58,192 bases of DNA from Pirellulales bacterium. Its GTDB lineage: Bacteria; Planctomycetota; Planctomycetia; Pirellulales; JACPPG01. Positions 27,048 through 36,159 of the stretch are shown piece after piece. A program made the position numbers and the translations under genes. Position 1 is the stretch's first letter. Every line of letters starts with the position of its first letter. Location: contig DASXEJ010000127.1 in NCBI GenBank assembly GCA_036490175.1, positions 1 to 58,192 of the forward strand, written 5' to 3'. Under the pieces are notes generated by a model. It had not been told where the DNA came from. It searched no databases and saw only the letters and a program-made list of their open reading frames with translations.

Positions 27048-27443
27048 CTAGTTGCCACCGGGCAATTTGCCTTCTTTGATCAATTCACCGAATGCTGGTG
27101 CATTGGGCTTGTCGGGGTGCGACTTTTCCTTGGCCACCTCGTCTAGTGCCGCGGCGATCTTTTCCTTGTCTTTTTGGTTCTTGCCCACCAGCTTGCCGAG
27201 AGCGGCGCCGTAGTGATTGCGCACCTTCTTGTCCTCGATCCCCTTGTCGTTCTTGCCGTGACAGACCTGGCATTTGGCCGTGGCGACAGCCTCGGCCAGC
27301 GTTTTTTCGGCCGGATTGGCGGAGTCCTTCTTGACGTACTTCGCATCGAACTCTTGTTTGTATTGGGGACGAGCGAGCACCGCGCTCAGCGATACTCCCA
27401 ACACCACCACGACAGCGATTGAGGAAGCAATAGCTTTCTTCAT
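27048..27443 (-). CDS. Small periplasmic monohaem cytochrome-like protein
   Basis: A 131-residue exported protein with a signal peptide at 1-24 (MKKAIASSIAVVVVLGVSLS), then a single haem motif CQVCH at 58-62. The rest is Lys/Asp-rich and ends in the short tail KLPGGN. A clear distal methionine is not visible, so the haem may be His/His or five-coordinate. GGAG lies 8 bases before the ATG at 27443, which is preferred over one 30 bases upstream. It converges with the MATE gene. It probably carries electrons in the periplasm; the partner is unknown. Confidence 0.75.
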   Translation of the reverse strand: MKKAIASSIAVVVVLGVSLSAVLARPQYKQEFDAKYVKKDSANPAEKTLAEAVATAKCQVCHGKNDKGIEDKKVRNHYGAALGKLVGKNQKDKEKIAAALDEVAKEKSHPDKPNAPAFGELIKEGKLPGGN

Positions 27444-27722
27444 GCGAGCGTCTCCAGGCTTGGTGATTTTCATTCTTGCCCAGGACGAGCCTGGTTCAAT
27501 GGTCGGATTCTACCGGTCCGCGTCGACTGTCGGGCAGGGCAGGGGGGCGGAACGAAACGAGGACCGAACCAAAGTCTTGTCGCCGGCAGCCCTAATCGCT
27601 CGCCAAACCGTGGTGACGCGGGTGTTGTGACCGTTTGACCCGCTAGGTAAACTGCAGGTCTCGCGAGAGGCGGTTATGAGGGCCGAGTCCCGCGAGGTTT
27701 CGCTGCTACGCCCATTCCCACC

Positions 27723-28802
27723 TTGCTCACGGCGCCCCTGCGTATTGCTTTCGTCACCGACGAAAGCGGGAGGATTCCTCTGCAACGCCACGGTTTCCAA
27801 ATTGGCTTGGCAGGCGTGATCGCGCTGGTCTTGCTGCGCGTCACGGTTGGCTGGCATTTCCTCTATCAAGGCGTCTGGAAAGTGCAAACGCCGAGCTTCT
27901 CGGCGTCCGGCTTTCTCAGCCAGGCCAAGGGTCCGCTGGCGGATCATTTTTATGCCCTGGTCCCCGATATCGATGGTACGCAGCATCTCGATTTCGAAAC
28001 GCAACTTGCGGCCATGAAGTTGTATGCCGCGGCCTTCGCCGACCAGTACAAGCTCGACGAGGCCCAGCAGGTTGCCGCCAAACGGGCCCTCGAGATCCGG
28101 CAAGCGGCCCTCTCTGATTTGCTTTCCGAAGACGGCCGTACTGCCGACGGTCAAAAGAAGCGCCAATTGAAGGAACAGTACAGCGAGTACCTGCACAAGC
28201 TCGATCTATTGGCCACTGACAAAGAGGCCGCCGCGCGTGACATGCCCTACGCCCGCAAACGCATATGGGACGACCAGCAGCGTTTGCGTGGACAAGCAGC
28301 CGGGTGGACGAAAGAGATCGACAAGATTTGGGACCAGTTGAAGGCCGACCTCGACGATGTGCTCGGCGGCAAGCCAGATCGGCCGTTGGATTTGCGCCCC
28401 GAAACCCTGGCCAAACTCCCCGAGGCGTCGGCTCCCAACGAGCGAGAGCCGCTGCGGGCGGCCCCGCTGCCCCCTTCGAACCTTGAACAGGTCGACCGGC
28501 TGGTCACGTACAGTAACATGGCCATCGGGGTCTGCCTGATCGCGGGGTTGTTCACGCGATTTTCGGCCTTGGCGGGGGCGTTATTTCTGGCACAGATCGT
28601 GGCCGCTCAGCCCGACTGGCCAGGCATGTATCCTCATCCGCATCCCTCGGCCGGCCGGTCGTTGCTGGTGAATAAGGAATTCGTGGAAATGATGGCCCTG
28701 GTGGCGCTGGCTTTCCTGCCGACGGGACGCTGGGCGGGGCTGGACCATTTTGTGCATAATCTCGTTGTGCGTCCGCTGCTGGGAAAGAAGGGATCCGTAT
28801 GA
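27723..28802 (+). CDS. DoxX-family membrane protein with coiled-coil insertion
   Basis: A 359-residue membrane protein. Residues 28-52 (GVIALVLLRVTVGWHFLYQG) are DoxX helix 1. About 53-255 is a charged, helical, coiled-coil-rich insert with no membrane segments (DEAQQVAAKRALEIRQAALS, RKRIWDDQQRLRGQ). About 262-345 is DoxX helices 2-4 (YSNMAIGVCLIAGLFTRFSA, VEMMALVALAFLPTGRWAG). Typical DoxX proteins are 120-170 residues. The stop overlaps the next gene's ATG as ATGA, so it is translationally coupled to the Tat-exported oxidoreductase; a role as its membrane partner is inferred. The start is uncertain: TTG at 27723 is used because the first ATG lies too far inside. Confidence 0.75.
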   Translation: MLTAPLRIAFVTDESGRIPLQRHGFQIGLAGVIALVLLRVTVGWHFLYQGVWKVQTPSFSASGFLSQAKGPLADHFYALVPDIDGTQHLDFETQLAAMKLYAAAFADQYKLDEAQQVAAKRALEIRQAALSDLLSEDGRTADGQKKRQLKEQYSEYLHKLDLLATDKEAAARDMPYARKRIWDDQQRLRGQAAGWTKEIDKIWDQLKADLDDVLGGKPDRPLDLRPETLAKLPEASAPNEREPLRAAPLPPSNLEQVDRLVTYSNMAIGVCLIAGLFTRFSALAGALFLAQIVAAQPDWPGMYPHPHPSAGRSLLVNKEFVEMMALVALAFLPTGRWAGLDHFVHNLVVRPLLGKKGSV

Positions 28803-30466
28803 ATCTGAGCCCCGAAGAACGCGCCCTGGGCAAAGAGAACTTCGACAACGTCGTCGGCAGCGAGCTGACGCGCCGTGAGTTTCTCGAACGCTCGCTGGCC
28901 GCGGCCGCCGTGTCGGGCGTGGGCCTGGGCGGCTTTTATTTCGGCTACGAGAAGCTGCACGGCGATCCGGTACGCGTCGGCGTAATCGGCACCGGCGACG
29001 AGGGGAGTGTACTGATCGGGGCCCATACGCCCGAGTACCTCAACGTCGTCGCGATCTCGGATATTCGCCCCTACAACGTCCACCGCGCGTTTCATGGCGA
29101 TCAGAGCAGCGAGTCGATTCGCGTCGTGCGGCCGGGCCTGATGGCCAAATACGGCTGGACGTCCGAAGACGAGGCCAAGAAGCACGTCAAGGTCTACACC
29201 GACTATCAAGACCTGCTCAAGGACGATCAGATCGAGGCCGTGATCATCGCTCTTCCCTTGTTCCTGCATGACAAGGTCGCGATTGAAGCGATGAACCAGG
29301 GCAAGCACGTGCTCACCGAAAAGTTGATGGCGCACAGCGTCCATCAGTGCAAGGAAATGGGGCGCGTCGCCCATCAAAAGCGTTTGCACTTGGCCACGGG
29401 CCATCAGCGTCATTACAGCATTCTGTACGCCAACGCCGTCGACACGATCAAGCGCAAGCTGATCGGCGATCTGCATTTTATCCGAGCCCAATGGCATCGT
29501 GGCAACATGCCGGGTAAGGACAGTTGGGCGCCCCAGATTCCCGACGAGCGATTGGCCAAGGAAATCGCCAAAGTTTCCACCGAATTGGAAAAGGCGAAAG
29601 GGGACCGTGCCGAGGCGCTGATGAAGCGGCAGCACGATCTACAACTGCTCATGCTCGACAAAGACGTCGACGCCGCGAAGTACGGCTACGAGGAAAAAAC
29701 GCTCAGCAGCGGCAGCCAGCAATACCATTGCTCGCCGCTGGAAGAATTGATCCGCTGGCGGCTGTGGAATCGCACGGGCGGCGGCCTGATGGCGGAACTG
29801 GGAAGCCATCAGCTCGATGCCGCTGGTATCTTCTGCACGGCCATGCGCGACGACGGCGAAAAGGCGCTGCCGATTTCGGTCTCGGCCGTGGGCGGGCGGT
29901 ACATCTTCCCGCTGGACCGGGACTGCGACGATCACGTCTGTTGCACCTACGAGTATCCGGCACCTGGATACGCCGAGGATCCCAACAAAAAGATCGTTGT
30001 CACCTATTCTTCGATCAACGGAAACGGCTTTGGTGGCTATGGCGAAACCGTGATGGGGACCAAGGGAACCTTGATCCTCGACCGCGAGCAGGAAGCCATG
30101 CTCTTCAAGGACTCAGATACCAAGACCTTGGTCACGGTCAGCAAGGGCAAGGGCGGCGCCCCCACGCTCGACACCACTGCCAGTGGCGGACCAGCGGCAT
30201 CGGCCGCCAAGAAGGCTGCCGACTCGGCACCGCCCAGCCGCGGTTACACCGAGGAGATGGAACATTTTGCCTGGTGCATCCGCAACTTCGACTTCGAGCA
30301 AAATAAGCCGAAGTGCTACCCAAAGGTCGCCATGGCCGATGCTATCATCGCCCTGACCACGAATATCGCGATCCGCGAAGGGCGCCGCATCGAGTTCAAG
30401 CCCGAGTGGTTTGACATCAACAGCGACGAAACGCCCGAAGGGATCAAGCCGAGCATTTCGGTATAG
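28799..30466 (+). CDS. Tat-exported Gfo/Idh/MocA-family oxidoreductase
   Basis: A 555-residue protein with a twin-arginine signal (LTRREFLERSLAAAAVSGV at about 23-41), so it should be folded with its nucleotide and exported. The Rossmann domain carries GVIGTGDEGS (61-70), and the EKP-type motif appears as TEKLMAH with Leu for Pro. The C-terminal half is the alpha/beta substrate domain, with an extra acidic-helical stretch (about 245-300) and a second long extension near 450-490. Relatives oxidise or rearrange sugars with tightly bound NAD(P). It is coupled by ATGA overlap to the DoxX gene and followed by a sugar-isomerase-like gene, which suggests a carbohydrate pathway in the periplasm. Confidence 0.9.
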   Translation: MNLSPEERALGKENFDNVVGSELTRREFLERSLAAAAVSGVGLGGFYFGYEKLHGDPVRVGVIGTGDEGSVLIGAHTPEYLNVVAISDIRPYNVHRAFHGDQSSESIRVVRPGLMAKYGWTSEDEAKKHVKVYTDYQDLLKDDQIEAVIIALPLFLHDKVAIEAMNQGKHVLTEKLMAHSVHQCKEMGRVAHQKRLHLATGHQRHYSILYANAVDTIKRKLIGDLHFIRAQWHRGNMPGKDSWAPQIPDERLAKEIAKVSTELEKAKGDRAEALMKRQHDLQLLMLDKDVDAAKYGYEEKTLSSGSQQYHCSPLEELIRWRLWNRTGGGLMAELGSHQLDAAGIFCTAMRDDGEKALPISVSAVGGRYIFPLDRDCDDHVCCTYEYPAPGYAEDPNKKIVVTYSSINGNGFGGYGETVMGTKGTLILDREQEAMLFKDSDTKTLVTVSKGKGGAPTLDTTASGGPAASAAKKAADSAPPSRGYTEEMEHFAWCIRNFDFEQNKPKCYPKVAMADAIIALTTNIAIREGRRIEFKPEWFDINSDETPEGIKPSISV

Positions 30467-30539
30467 TGAGCGTCGCTGGTGGATACGCCCGCGGACAGTA
30501 TCGTAGGCGTCACATTCGAGCACCGCGGAAGGAGCAATT

Positions 30540-31388
30540 GTGGAATCGTGGCCGATTGGCGTGTTCGCCAGCATTGACGCCGGACTGGGCGTCAAGCTCG
30601 AGGTGGCTCAAGAGCTGCATGTCCCTACGATCCAACTGCACGCGCCGGTCGTCGCGTCGCGCACGCCCGAGCGGGCGCGCGAATTTCTCGATCGGTTGCA
30701 GAAGGCCAACATTCGCCTGACGGCGGTCTTCGGCGGCTTCGAGGGCGAGAGCTACGCCGACATTCCCACGGTCGTTCGTACGGTGGGCCTGGTGCCGCGC
30801 GAAACGCGGGCGACGCGGACCAAGGAGATGCGCGAGATTGCCGACTTTGCCCGTCTGTTGGGCTGCGACGTGGTGGCGTTGCACCTGGGGTTTGTGCCGC
30901 ACGATGCGGCCGATCCACTCTACCACGAGGTGATCACCGTGACTCGGCAGTTGTGCGATCACTGTGCCGGGAACAAGCAAGCGTTGCACCTGGAGACAGG
31001 CCAGGAGCCGGCCGACACGCTGCTGAAATTCATCAGCGATGTCGATCGGGCGAACCTGTTTATCAACTTCGACCCGGCCAACATGATTCTTTACGGCTCG
31101 GGCGAGCCAATCGGGGCGCTCGAGCAGTTAAGTCGGTTCGTCCGTAGCGTCCATTGCAAGGACGGCACTTGGGCGGCCCGGCCAGGGCAGGAATGGGGTG
31201 CCGAGGTGCCGCTGGGAGAAGGGGCCGTCGGGATGGAAAAATACCTGCGCACTCTCAAGAAAATCGGCTATCTTGGGCCGTTAACGATCGAGCGCGAGAT
31301 TCCCCAGGATCCAGCGCGGCAAAAAACCGAAATTGGCCGTGCTGTTCATCTGCTCGAGGAGTTGAAGGCCAAGATCCTTTCCGAATAA
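30540..31388 (+). CDS. Sugar phosphate isomerase/epimerase-like TIM-barrel protein
   Basis: A 282-residue AP-endonuclease-2/xylose-isomerase-like TIM barrel. Metal-binding positions are seen in LHLGFVPHDA, LHLETGQEP, NFDPANM, SVHCKDG and LTIERE, spaced as in hydroxypyruvate-isomerase and inosose-dehydratase relatives. The GTG at 30540 has AAGGAG five bases upstream and gives the family N-terminus (SWPIGVFASI). It is 73 bases downstream of the Gfo/Idh/MocA gene in the same direction, a pairing common in planctomycete sugar and inositol catabolism. The substrate is not decided by the sequence. No signal peptide is seen, so it should act in the cytoplasm. Confidence 0.87.
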   Translation: MESWPIGVFASIDAGLGVKLEVAQELHVPTIQLHAPVVASRTPERAREFLDRLQKANIRLTAVFGGFEGESYADIPTVVRTVGLVPRETRATRTKEMREIADFARLLGCDVVALHLGFVPHDAADPLYHEVITVTRQLCDHCAGNKQALHLETGQEPADTLLKFISDVDRANLFINFDPANMILYGSGEPIGALEQLSRFVRSVHCKDGTWAARPGQEWGAEVPLGEGAVGMEKYLRTLKKIGYLGPLTIEREIPQDPARQKTEIGRAVHLLEELKAKILSE

Positions 31389-31489
31389 TACATCAAGGTC
31401 TTTCGAAAAGCATCGGCGTGGCGGCCGTGTTAATCGCTAGTCCTCTATTTCAGATTGCGCCCCGGGCGCCAAAGAAGGAAGGTTGCATC

Positions 31490-31792
31490 ATGCCGAAAAT
31501 GACTTTCTCCGTCCCTAATCCGCTGGGACAAGAAGTAGCGATCGAGAAGCTCAAGAAATTTGTGCCGGCGATCAAGGAACGCTACCAAAGCCAGGTAAGC
31601 AATCTGGAAGAGAGCTGGACCGAGAATACGCTGAACTTCGGTTTCTCGACGTTTGGATTCCCGATCAAAGGTGCCATCACCGTCGAGCCGGCCACGGTCA
31701 AGCTCGATGGCGACATTCCTTTCGCCGCCATGATGTTCAAAGGCAAGATCGAGCAGGAATTTAAGGAAGCCCTCAACAAGCTTCTCTCCTGA
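31490..31792 (+). CDS. Polyhydroxyalkanoic-acid-system family protein
   Basis: A 100-residue protein starting MPKMTFSVPNPLGQEVAIEK, with the family's beta-rich second half (TLNFGFSTFGFPIKGAITVE, then FAAMMFKGKIEQEFKEALN). AGGAAGG lies just upstream of the ATG at 31490; a longer frame reaching back into the isomerase gene is spurious. The Pfam family is named from a gene in PHA clusters, but members are widespread, and no PHA synthase is in this window. A cytoplasmic SRPBCC-like small protein is likely. It ends 100 bases before a convergent gene and is followed by a stem-loop terminator. Confidence 0.75.
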   Translation: MPKMTFSVPNPLGQEVAIEKLKKFVPAIKERYQSQVSNLEESWTENTLNFGFSTFGFPIKGAITVEPATVKLDGDIPFAAMMFKGKIEQEFKEALNKLLS

Positions 31793-31851
31793 CGGCCTGC
31801 TGGTCGGTCACGCGTGAACGCGTTACGCGGCGTCGCGCTCATCCGGAGGGT

Positions 31852-31880
31852 GCCATGCTCACGCCAAGTGTGAGCATGGC
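31852..31880. terminator. Bidirectional stem-loop between convergent genes
   Basis: GCCATGCTCAC at 31852-31862 pairs perfectly with 31870-31880 around a 7-base loop. It sits between the ends of two convergent genes, and a short TTC follows on the plus strand. Confidence 0.65.
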
Positions 31881-31892
31881 TTCGTGCCAAAG

Positions 31893-33179
31893 TCACGGGC
31901 GTTTGGTCGTGAGCTTGACGGATTTGTCCTGTCGCTCAAACCCTAGCCCCAGGGGCGCGAGCGCGCCGCGCAGTAAATCATCGAGCGAGGCATTTTTCAC
32001 GTCGACATTGACCGGCGTATTCATTTTCACACCGGCAGCGGCCAGCGCGCCTTCGTCGAATTCGATCTTGAGCGCCAGCTTCTGTTCGAGTTGCGCCAAA
32101 AATTGTTCAAGCGGCATCCCTTCCAGCGCGAGTGTATAGACCTGCTGTCCCGTGCCGGAACCGCCCTGTGCAGTTTTAGGGGGAGATAATCGTTCGTGAT
32201 CTTCCACTGTGGCGCGGACCACGATCCGGCCGGCCGAAGTGCTGATTTCTGCCTGCGGCGCCATGGCCTTCCACTGGGCAATGGTCGCCGCCGCCTCGCG
32301 CCCCGCCGGATACGTGCGCTCTAGCCGCGCGTCATCGCCAAGCGGAACGAGTTCGACGGCACGCCCCCCACGTGTGAATTGGAAGGCTAGTCCGCACTCT
32401 GCCGCGACCAGCGTCATGCGGTCGACCCAGGGCATTGCCGGCAAATCGGTGGCGGCTAACAGGTCGTGCGGCAATCGCTCGATGCCGAGGATCTCGACGT
32501 CGGCCTCGTCGCCGAGGCGCTGTACGATTTCCTCCGGCGTTGCCAAAGCATGCCATGCCAATGGTCGCGGTAAAAGGGCGGCCGTCTGCCGCGCCTTTGG
32601 CAGTCGACGCGCCTCCTGTGTGCGCAGGGCGCTCACAGTACGCAATTGTTTGGCCGTTTTCTCGGGTCCAATGTACGCCACGGGTCCCAGCAAGCTGGCG
32701 CCGCCCCCCGCGAGCGAGGCGATCCGCTGCAGGGCATCGGCAATCGGGACGTTCATCAGATCCAGATCGAGCACCTGGTCGGGATCCAGCCGGCGGTCGA
32801 TCACGATCGCCAGCCGAAGCGTCTGCGACAAGTTCCGCAATGTTTGGCGGAGCGGCACGCCGAGACTGGCGAATGAAATCGGTCCCAAACGCTGTACTTC
32901 TTCGGCGGTGAGGAAGTCGATGGGCAAGGCCGGCTCTTCCGGCAATTTGCCGACACGGCCGCGCGGCCGTTCGCCTTTGCCAGAAGGCTCGACCAGGCCG
33001 GCCAGAGACTTGCGGCCGCCAGGACTCTTGCCGGCGGCCGGTGTGCTGGTTCGCTCCTGGCCGAAGGCATTTGTCGCTGCCCACAAGGCCAGACCAATAA
33101 CGACCGTCGTCTGATAAGTGCCGCGAAAGTCCCAGATTTTATTTGGCAGTCGAGCACCGTTCGGCCACGTTCTATTCAT
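31893..33179 (-). CDS. Secreted protein with secretin/TonB short N-terminal (STN)-like domains
   Basis: A 428-residue exported protein. Residues of about 14-38 are the signal peptide (TTVVIGLALWAATNAFGQ). Around 100-165 is an STN-like domain (ASLGVPLRQTLRNLSQTLRL, then AIVIDRRLDPDQVLDLDLMN, VPIADALQRIASLAG). A second copy closes the protein (GMPLEQFLAQLEQKLALKIE, NTPVNVDVKNASLDDLLRGA). These domains occur in secretins and TonB receptors, but no secretin beta-domain is present. It is a stand-alone planctomycete type of unknown role, probably in the periplasm. The ATG at 33179 is preferred over longer in-frame starts because it begins the signal peptide. Confidence 0.72.
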   Translation of the reverse strand: MNRTWPNGARLPNKIWDFRGTYQTTVVIGLALWAATNAFGQERTSTPAAGKSPGGRKSLAGLVEPSGKGERPRGRVGKLPEEPALPIDFLTAEEVQRLGPISFASLGVPLRQTLRNLSQTLRLAIVIDRRLDPDQVLDLDLMNVPIADALQRIASLAGGGASLLGPVAYIGPEKTAKQLRTVSALRTQEARRLPKARQTAALLPRPLAWHALATPEEIVQRLGDEADVEILGIERLPHDLLAATDLPAMPWVDRMTLVAAECGLAFQFTRGGRAVELVPLGDDARLERTYPAGREAAATIAQWKAMAPQAEISTSAGRIVVRATVEDHERLSPPKTAQGGSGTGQQVYTLALEGMPLEQFLAQLEQKLALKIEFDEGALAAAGVKMNTPVNVDVKNASLDDLLRGALAPLGLGFERQDKSVKLTTKRP

Positions 33180-33632
33180 AGCCAGGACCCCGTCGCGCTG
33201 CTGCCGAAATGGGCCCATTTTGCTGCGCACGCTCGGACGAAACAGCGCCGCCCGCATGGTAGGGCAGGGGATGGAATGCTCACCGGCTAGTCGACCGGCT
33301 TCAGCATCTATTTTGCCCAGCCCAACCGGCTCGCGGAAGTTGAGAATTCCGCGCATTCGCGATAAATCCACTTTAGCTTCTTGTAGTCTCTGGCTACACT
33401 CAAAGAACGTTGCCCGCTTCCCAGCGATGTTCGCCAATGGCCGAGACATGGTGAATGCCGCCGCGGCGAGGCACGTTTTCTGGTTCAGTGTGCTGGTTCT
33501 AGTAGTGCTCTCGGTCGGCCGGGCTTGCAAGTGCTCACGGTCGACCGGTCTGACGATGGCGGGATTCAGGTTGGCACATTCGTGTCACTTGCGCTCACGA
33601 CTCTCATTGATAGGCACCTGGGGATTTGCAGC
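33180..33632. other. Intergenic region, 453 bp, between divergent genes
   Basis: The region between the STN-domain gene and the HEAT/TPR gene is open in several frames but lacks protein-like composition. Promoters for both genes should lie here; I see no clear consensus boxes, operator dyad or RNA gene. Confidence 0.4.
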
Positions 33633-34295
33633 ATGAGTTCCTCTCAGCGCGCCGCGGTATTGCTAGCATTTTACGGCGAGTATCTCGACCGTAAGGATAC
33701 CGAGACGTTCGTTCGGCGCACCACGCGACGCTACACCCCAGGCACCTTAGAGCGTCTCTTGGCAAACGGTCCACGGACCGTCCGCCGGGCTTCGGCGCTG
33801 GCGCTAGGATTGTTGGGGGGCTACGAGGCGAACGCGGCCTTGGGACGCGCACTGACCGACCCCGACCGCGGCGTTCGCACGCTGGCCGAAGACGGCATTC
33901 GCCTCGTCTGGTGCCGCGCTGGCAGCGAGTCGCAGCAGCAGAAGCTGCGGGCCATCGTCCGCGCCAACACCAAAAAACAATACCAGCCAGCCATCGCCCG
34001 CGCCACAGAATTACTACGCGAGGCGCGCCGATTCGCCGAGGTTTGGAACCAGAGGGCGGTAGCACATTTTGGACTCCGCCGGTTCGTCGAATCGATCGGC
34101 GATTGCCGCGAGGCCCTGGAGATTAATCCCTACCATTTTGCCGCTGCGGCGGGCATGGGACAGTGCTACCTGCAGTTGGGAAACGCGGCTTCGGCGTTGG
34201 AGTGTTTCCGCCGCGCCCTGCGACTGAATCCCGGCATGGAAGGGGTCCGTGCCAGCGTGCAACATTTGGAACGCACGTTGCGGAACAATCTCTGA
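33633..34295 (+). CDS. HEAT/TPR-repeat protein upstream of the glycerol genes
   Basis: A 220-residue soluble protein. The first part has HEAT-like helices (RTVRRASALALGLLGGYEAN, DRGVRTLAEDGIRLVW), the second TPR units (AEVWNQRAVAHFGLRRFVES, ALEINPYHFAAAAGMGQCYL, ALECFRRALRLNPGM). No signal peptide or catalytic motif is present. The ATG at 33633 starts the conserved-looking part; a longer frame from 33525 adds unlike sequence. It ends 25 bases before glpD in the same direction and may be cotranscribed with the glycerol operon, but a functional link is not shown. Confidence 0.7.
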   Translation: MSSSQRAAVLLAFYGEYLDRKDTETFVRRTTRRYTPGTLERLLANGPRTVRRASALALGLLGGYEANAALGRALTDPDRGVRTLAEDGIRLVWCRAGSESQQQKLRAIVRANTKKQYQPAIARATELLREARRFAEVWNQRAVAHFGLRRFVESIGDCREALEINPYHFAAAAGMGQCYLQLGNAASALECFRRALRLNPGMEGVRASVQHLERTLRNNL

Positions 34296-34320
34296 ATTCG
34301 CGCCGAACGGTGAGTGCTGA

Positions 34321-36135
34321 ATGATCAACGGGCCGGCACAGGGGACCGACAGCCATGAGGGCACGGTCCGCGGAGATGTGTCCGCCCGCACGAGCGCATC
34401 ACCGACCACATCGCCCACCTCGGTTCCTCTCGAGCAAGCCCCGGTGCTGATTCTCGGCGCGGGAATCAACGGCGCCGCAATCGCCCGAGAATTGGCGATC
34501 AATGGCGTTTCTGTTTGCCTGGTGGACACCGCGGACGTGGCGTTCGGCGCGACGGCGTACGCATCGCGATTGATCCACGGCGGGCTCCGCTATCTCGAAT
34601 ACGGCGAGTTTGATCTGGTGCGCGAGTCGTTGGCCGAGCGCTCTCGCCTGTTGCGGTTGGCCCCTCAGTTCGTCAGACCTTTGCGGTTATTTATCCCGAT
34701 CGAAAATCGCTTTGGCGGCCTGTGGAGATCGGCCCAGCGATTTCTCTTCAAAGGGCAACGTGGCAAGCGCCCCCCCCAGCGCGGCAAACCTACGGTCTCG
34801 CGCGGACTGTGGTTGGTACAAATGGGGCTGCGTCTCTACGACGCCTATGCGCGTGATCCGCAGCTGCCTCGCCATGCCACTCATCGCGCGGCCGCCGAAG
34901 ACGCGATCAAGGTCGATCCTCGGTATCGCTGGCTGTGCTCGTACTACGACGCGCAGATTCGGTTTCCCGAGCGATTCGTCCTGGCGATGCTCGCCGATGC
35001 GCAGCAAGCCGCGACCGCTGCCGGGAGCACGTGCCAGGTCTTCACGCGCCACCGCGCGGCTCTCGATGGGCGTATGGCCAGGATTTATCCCCGCGATAGC
35101 GATCAGCCCGTGCGCAGCTTCGAACCCGTCGCGGTAATCAATGCCACCGGAGCCTGGGTGGATCTGACGCTTGCTCGACTCGGCCTTCAGTCGCAACGGT
35201 TGATGGGGGGCACCAAAGGTACGCACATCGTGACGTGGAATGAGCGTTTGCACGATGCCTTGACCCACCATGGGCAATCTTATGCTGGCCTTTATGCCGA
35301 AGCTGCCGATGGCCGTCCGGTATTTGTACTGCCATTCGGCGATGCCTCGCTGATCGGTACAACGGACGACGCGTATGAAGGGAACCCGAGTGACGCAGTA
35401 GCGACCGGCGAAGAGATCGATTACCTGCTGGCCACGGCTAACGAGCTATTGCCGCAGATCCGTTTGACCGACAAGGACGTTGATCTGCACTACAGCGGCG
35501 TCCGCCCGTTGCCGTACGTGGGCGGGGCCACGCCCGCAGGCGTCACCCGCCGGCACTCTCTGATAGAGAATCACGCGGCGCCCATGCCGTTTTTCTCGAT
35601 CATCGGCGGCAAGCTGACCACTTGCCGCTCGCTCGCCGAAGAGACCGTGGCGCTGGTTCTGGGGCGGCTCGGGCAGAGCGTGGTCGCAACCAGCGAAGCA
35701 CGTCCCATTCCTGGTGCGACGGGCTACTCGACCGACCCACGCGAGCAGGAAGCCTGCTGCCAGGAAATTGCCACGCGGCTGGGATTGGCACCGGCGCAGG
35801 TACATACCACCTGGCAGTTGTATGGAACGCGTTGCGAAACGGTGCTCGGCGCATGTGCCGACGACAAGGAAAGTCTTCCCGGCACGGATCTGCCGACGGC
35901 GGCGGTGCGCTACGCGGTGCGGCACGAGTGGGTACACACTTTGGACGATCTCGTTGAGCGGCGCCTGATGTTGCTGTACCATCGTCGCCTGTATGAGGGA
36001 GCTCTGCGGCGCACGGCGGAAATTCTGGCGGAAGAGGCCATTATCGCCAAGCAGGACGTAGCCAGTCAGATCGAGCAGTGTCGCGAGCGATTGCGGGTCC
36101 ACTTCGGCAAGCAGGTTTTTCCCGGCTCGCCGTGA
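34321..36135 (+). CDS. glpD: Glycerol-3-phosphate dehydrogenase, FAD-dependent (aerobic type)
   Basis: A 604-residue flavoprotein that oxidises sn-glycerol 3-phosphate to dihydroxyacetone phosphate and passes electrons to quinone at the inner membrane face. The FAD motif GAGINGAAIAREL starts at 46, and SRLIHGGLRYLE (82-93) is the GlpD signature. PVFVLPFGDASLIGTTD and SIIGGKLTTCRSLAEE are later FAD contacts. The C-terminal domain (about 480-604) is the usual helical cap. About 40 extra residues precede the FAD motif; an internal GTG at 34378 is a possible start. Followed by glpF (24-base gap) and glpK, it forms a compact glycerol catabolic operon without a visible regulator. Confidence 0.95.
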   Translation: MINGPAQGTDSHEGTVRGDVSARTSASPTTSPTSVPLEQAPVLILGAGINGAAIARELAINGVSVCLVDTADVAFGATAYASRLIHGGLRYLEYGEFDLVRESLAERSRLLRLAPQFVRPLRLFIPIENRFGGLWRSAQRFLFKGQRGKRPPQRGKPTVSRGLWLVQMGLRLYDAYARDPQLPRHATHRAAAEDAIKVDPRYRWLCSYYDAQIRFPERFVLAMLADAQQAATAAGSTCQVFTRHRAALDGRMARIYPRDSDQPVRSFEPVAVINATGAWVDLTLARLGLQSQRLMGGTKGTHIVTWNERLHDALTHHGQSYAGLYAEAADGRPVFVLPFGDASLIGTTDDAYEGNPSDAVATGEEIDYLLATANELLPQIRLTDKDVDLHYSGVRPLPYVGGATPAGVTRRHSLIENHAAPMPFFSIIGGKLTTCRSLAEETVALVLGRLGQSVVATSEARPIPGATGYSTDPREQEACCQEIATRLGLAPAQVHTTWQLYGTRCETVLGACADDKESLPGTDLPTAAVRYAVRHEWVHTLDDLVERRLMLLYHRRLYEGALRRTAEILAEEAIIAKQDVASQIEQCRERLRVHFGKQVFPGSP

Positions 36136-36159
36136 TCACGTCCATCGAGAGGGGGATGC

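Noticed and set aside
31154..31489. Upstream extension of the PHA-system gene
   Set aside because: It overlaps the isomerase gene's 3' end in another frame, while a good ribosome binding site precedes the ATG at 31490.
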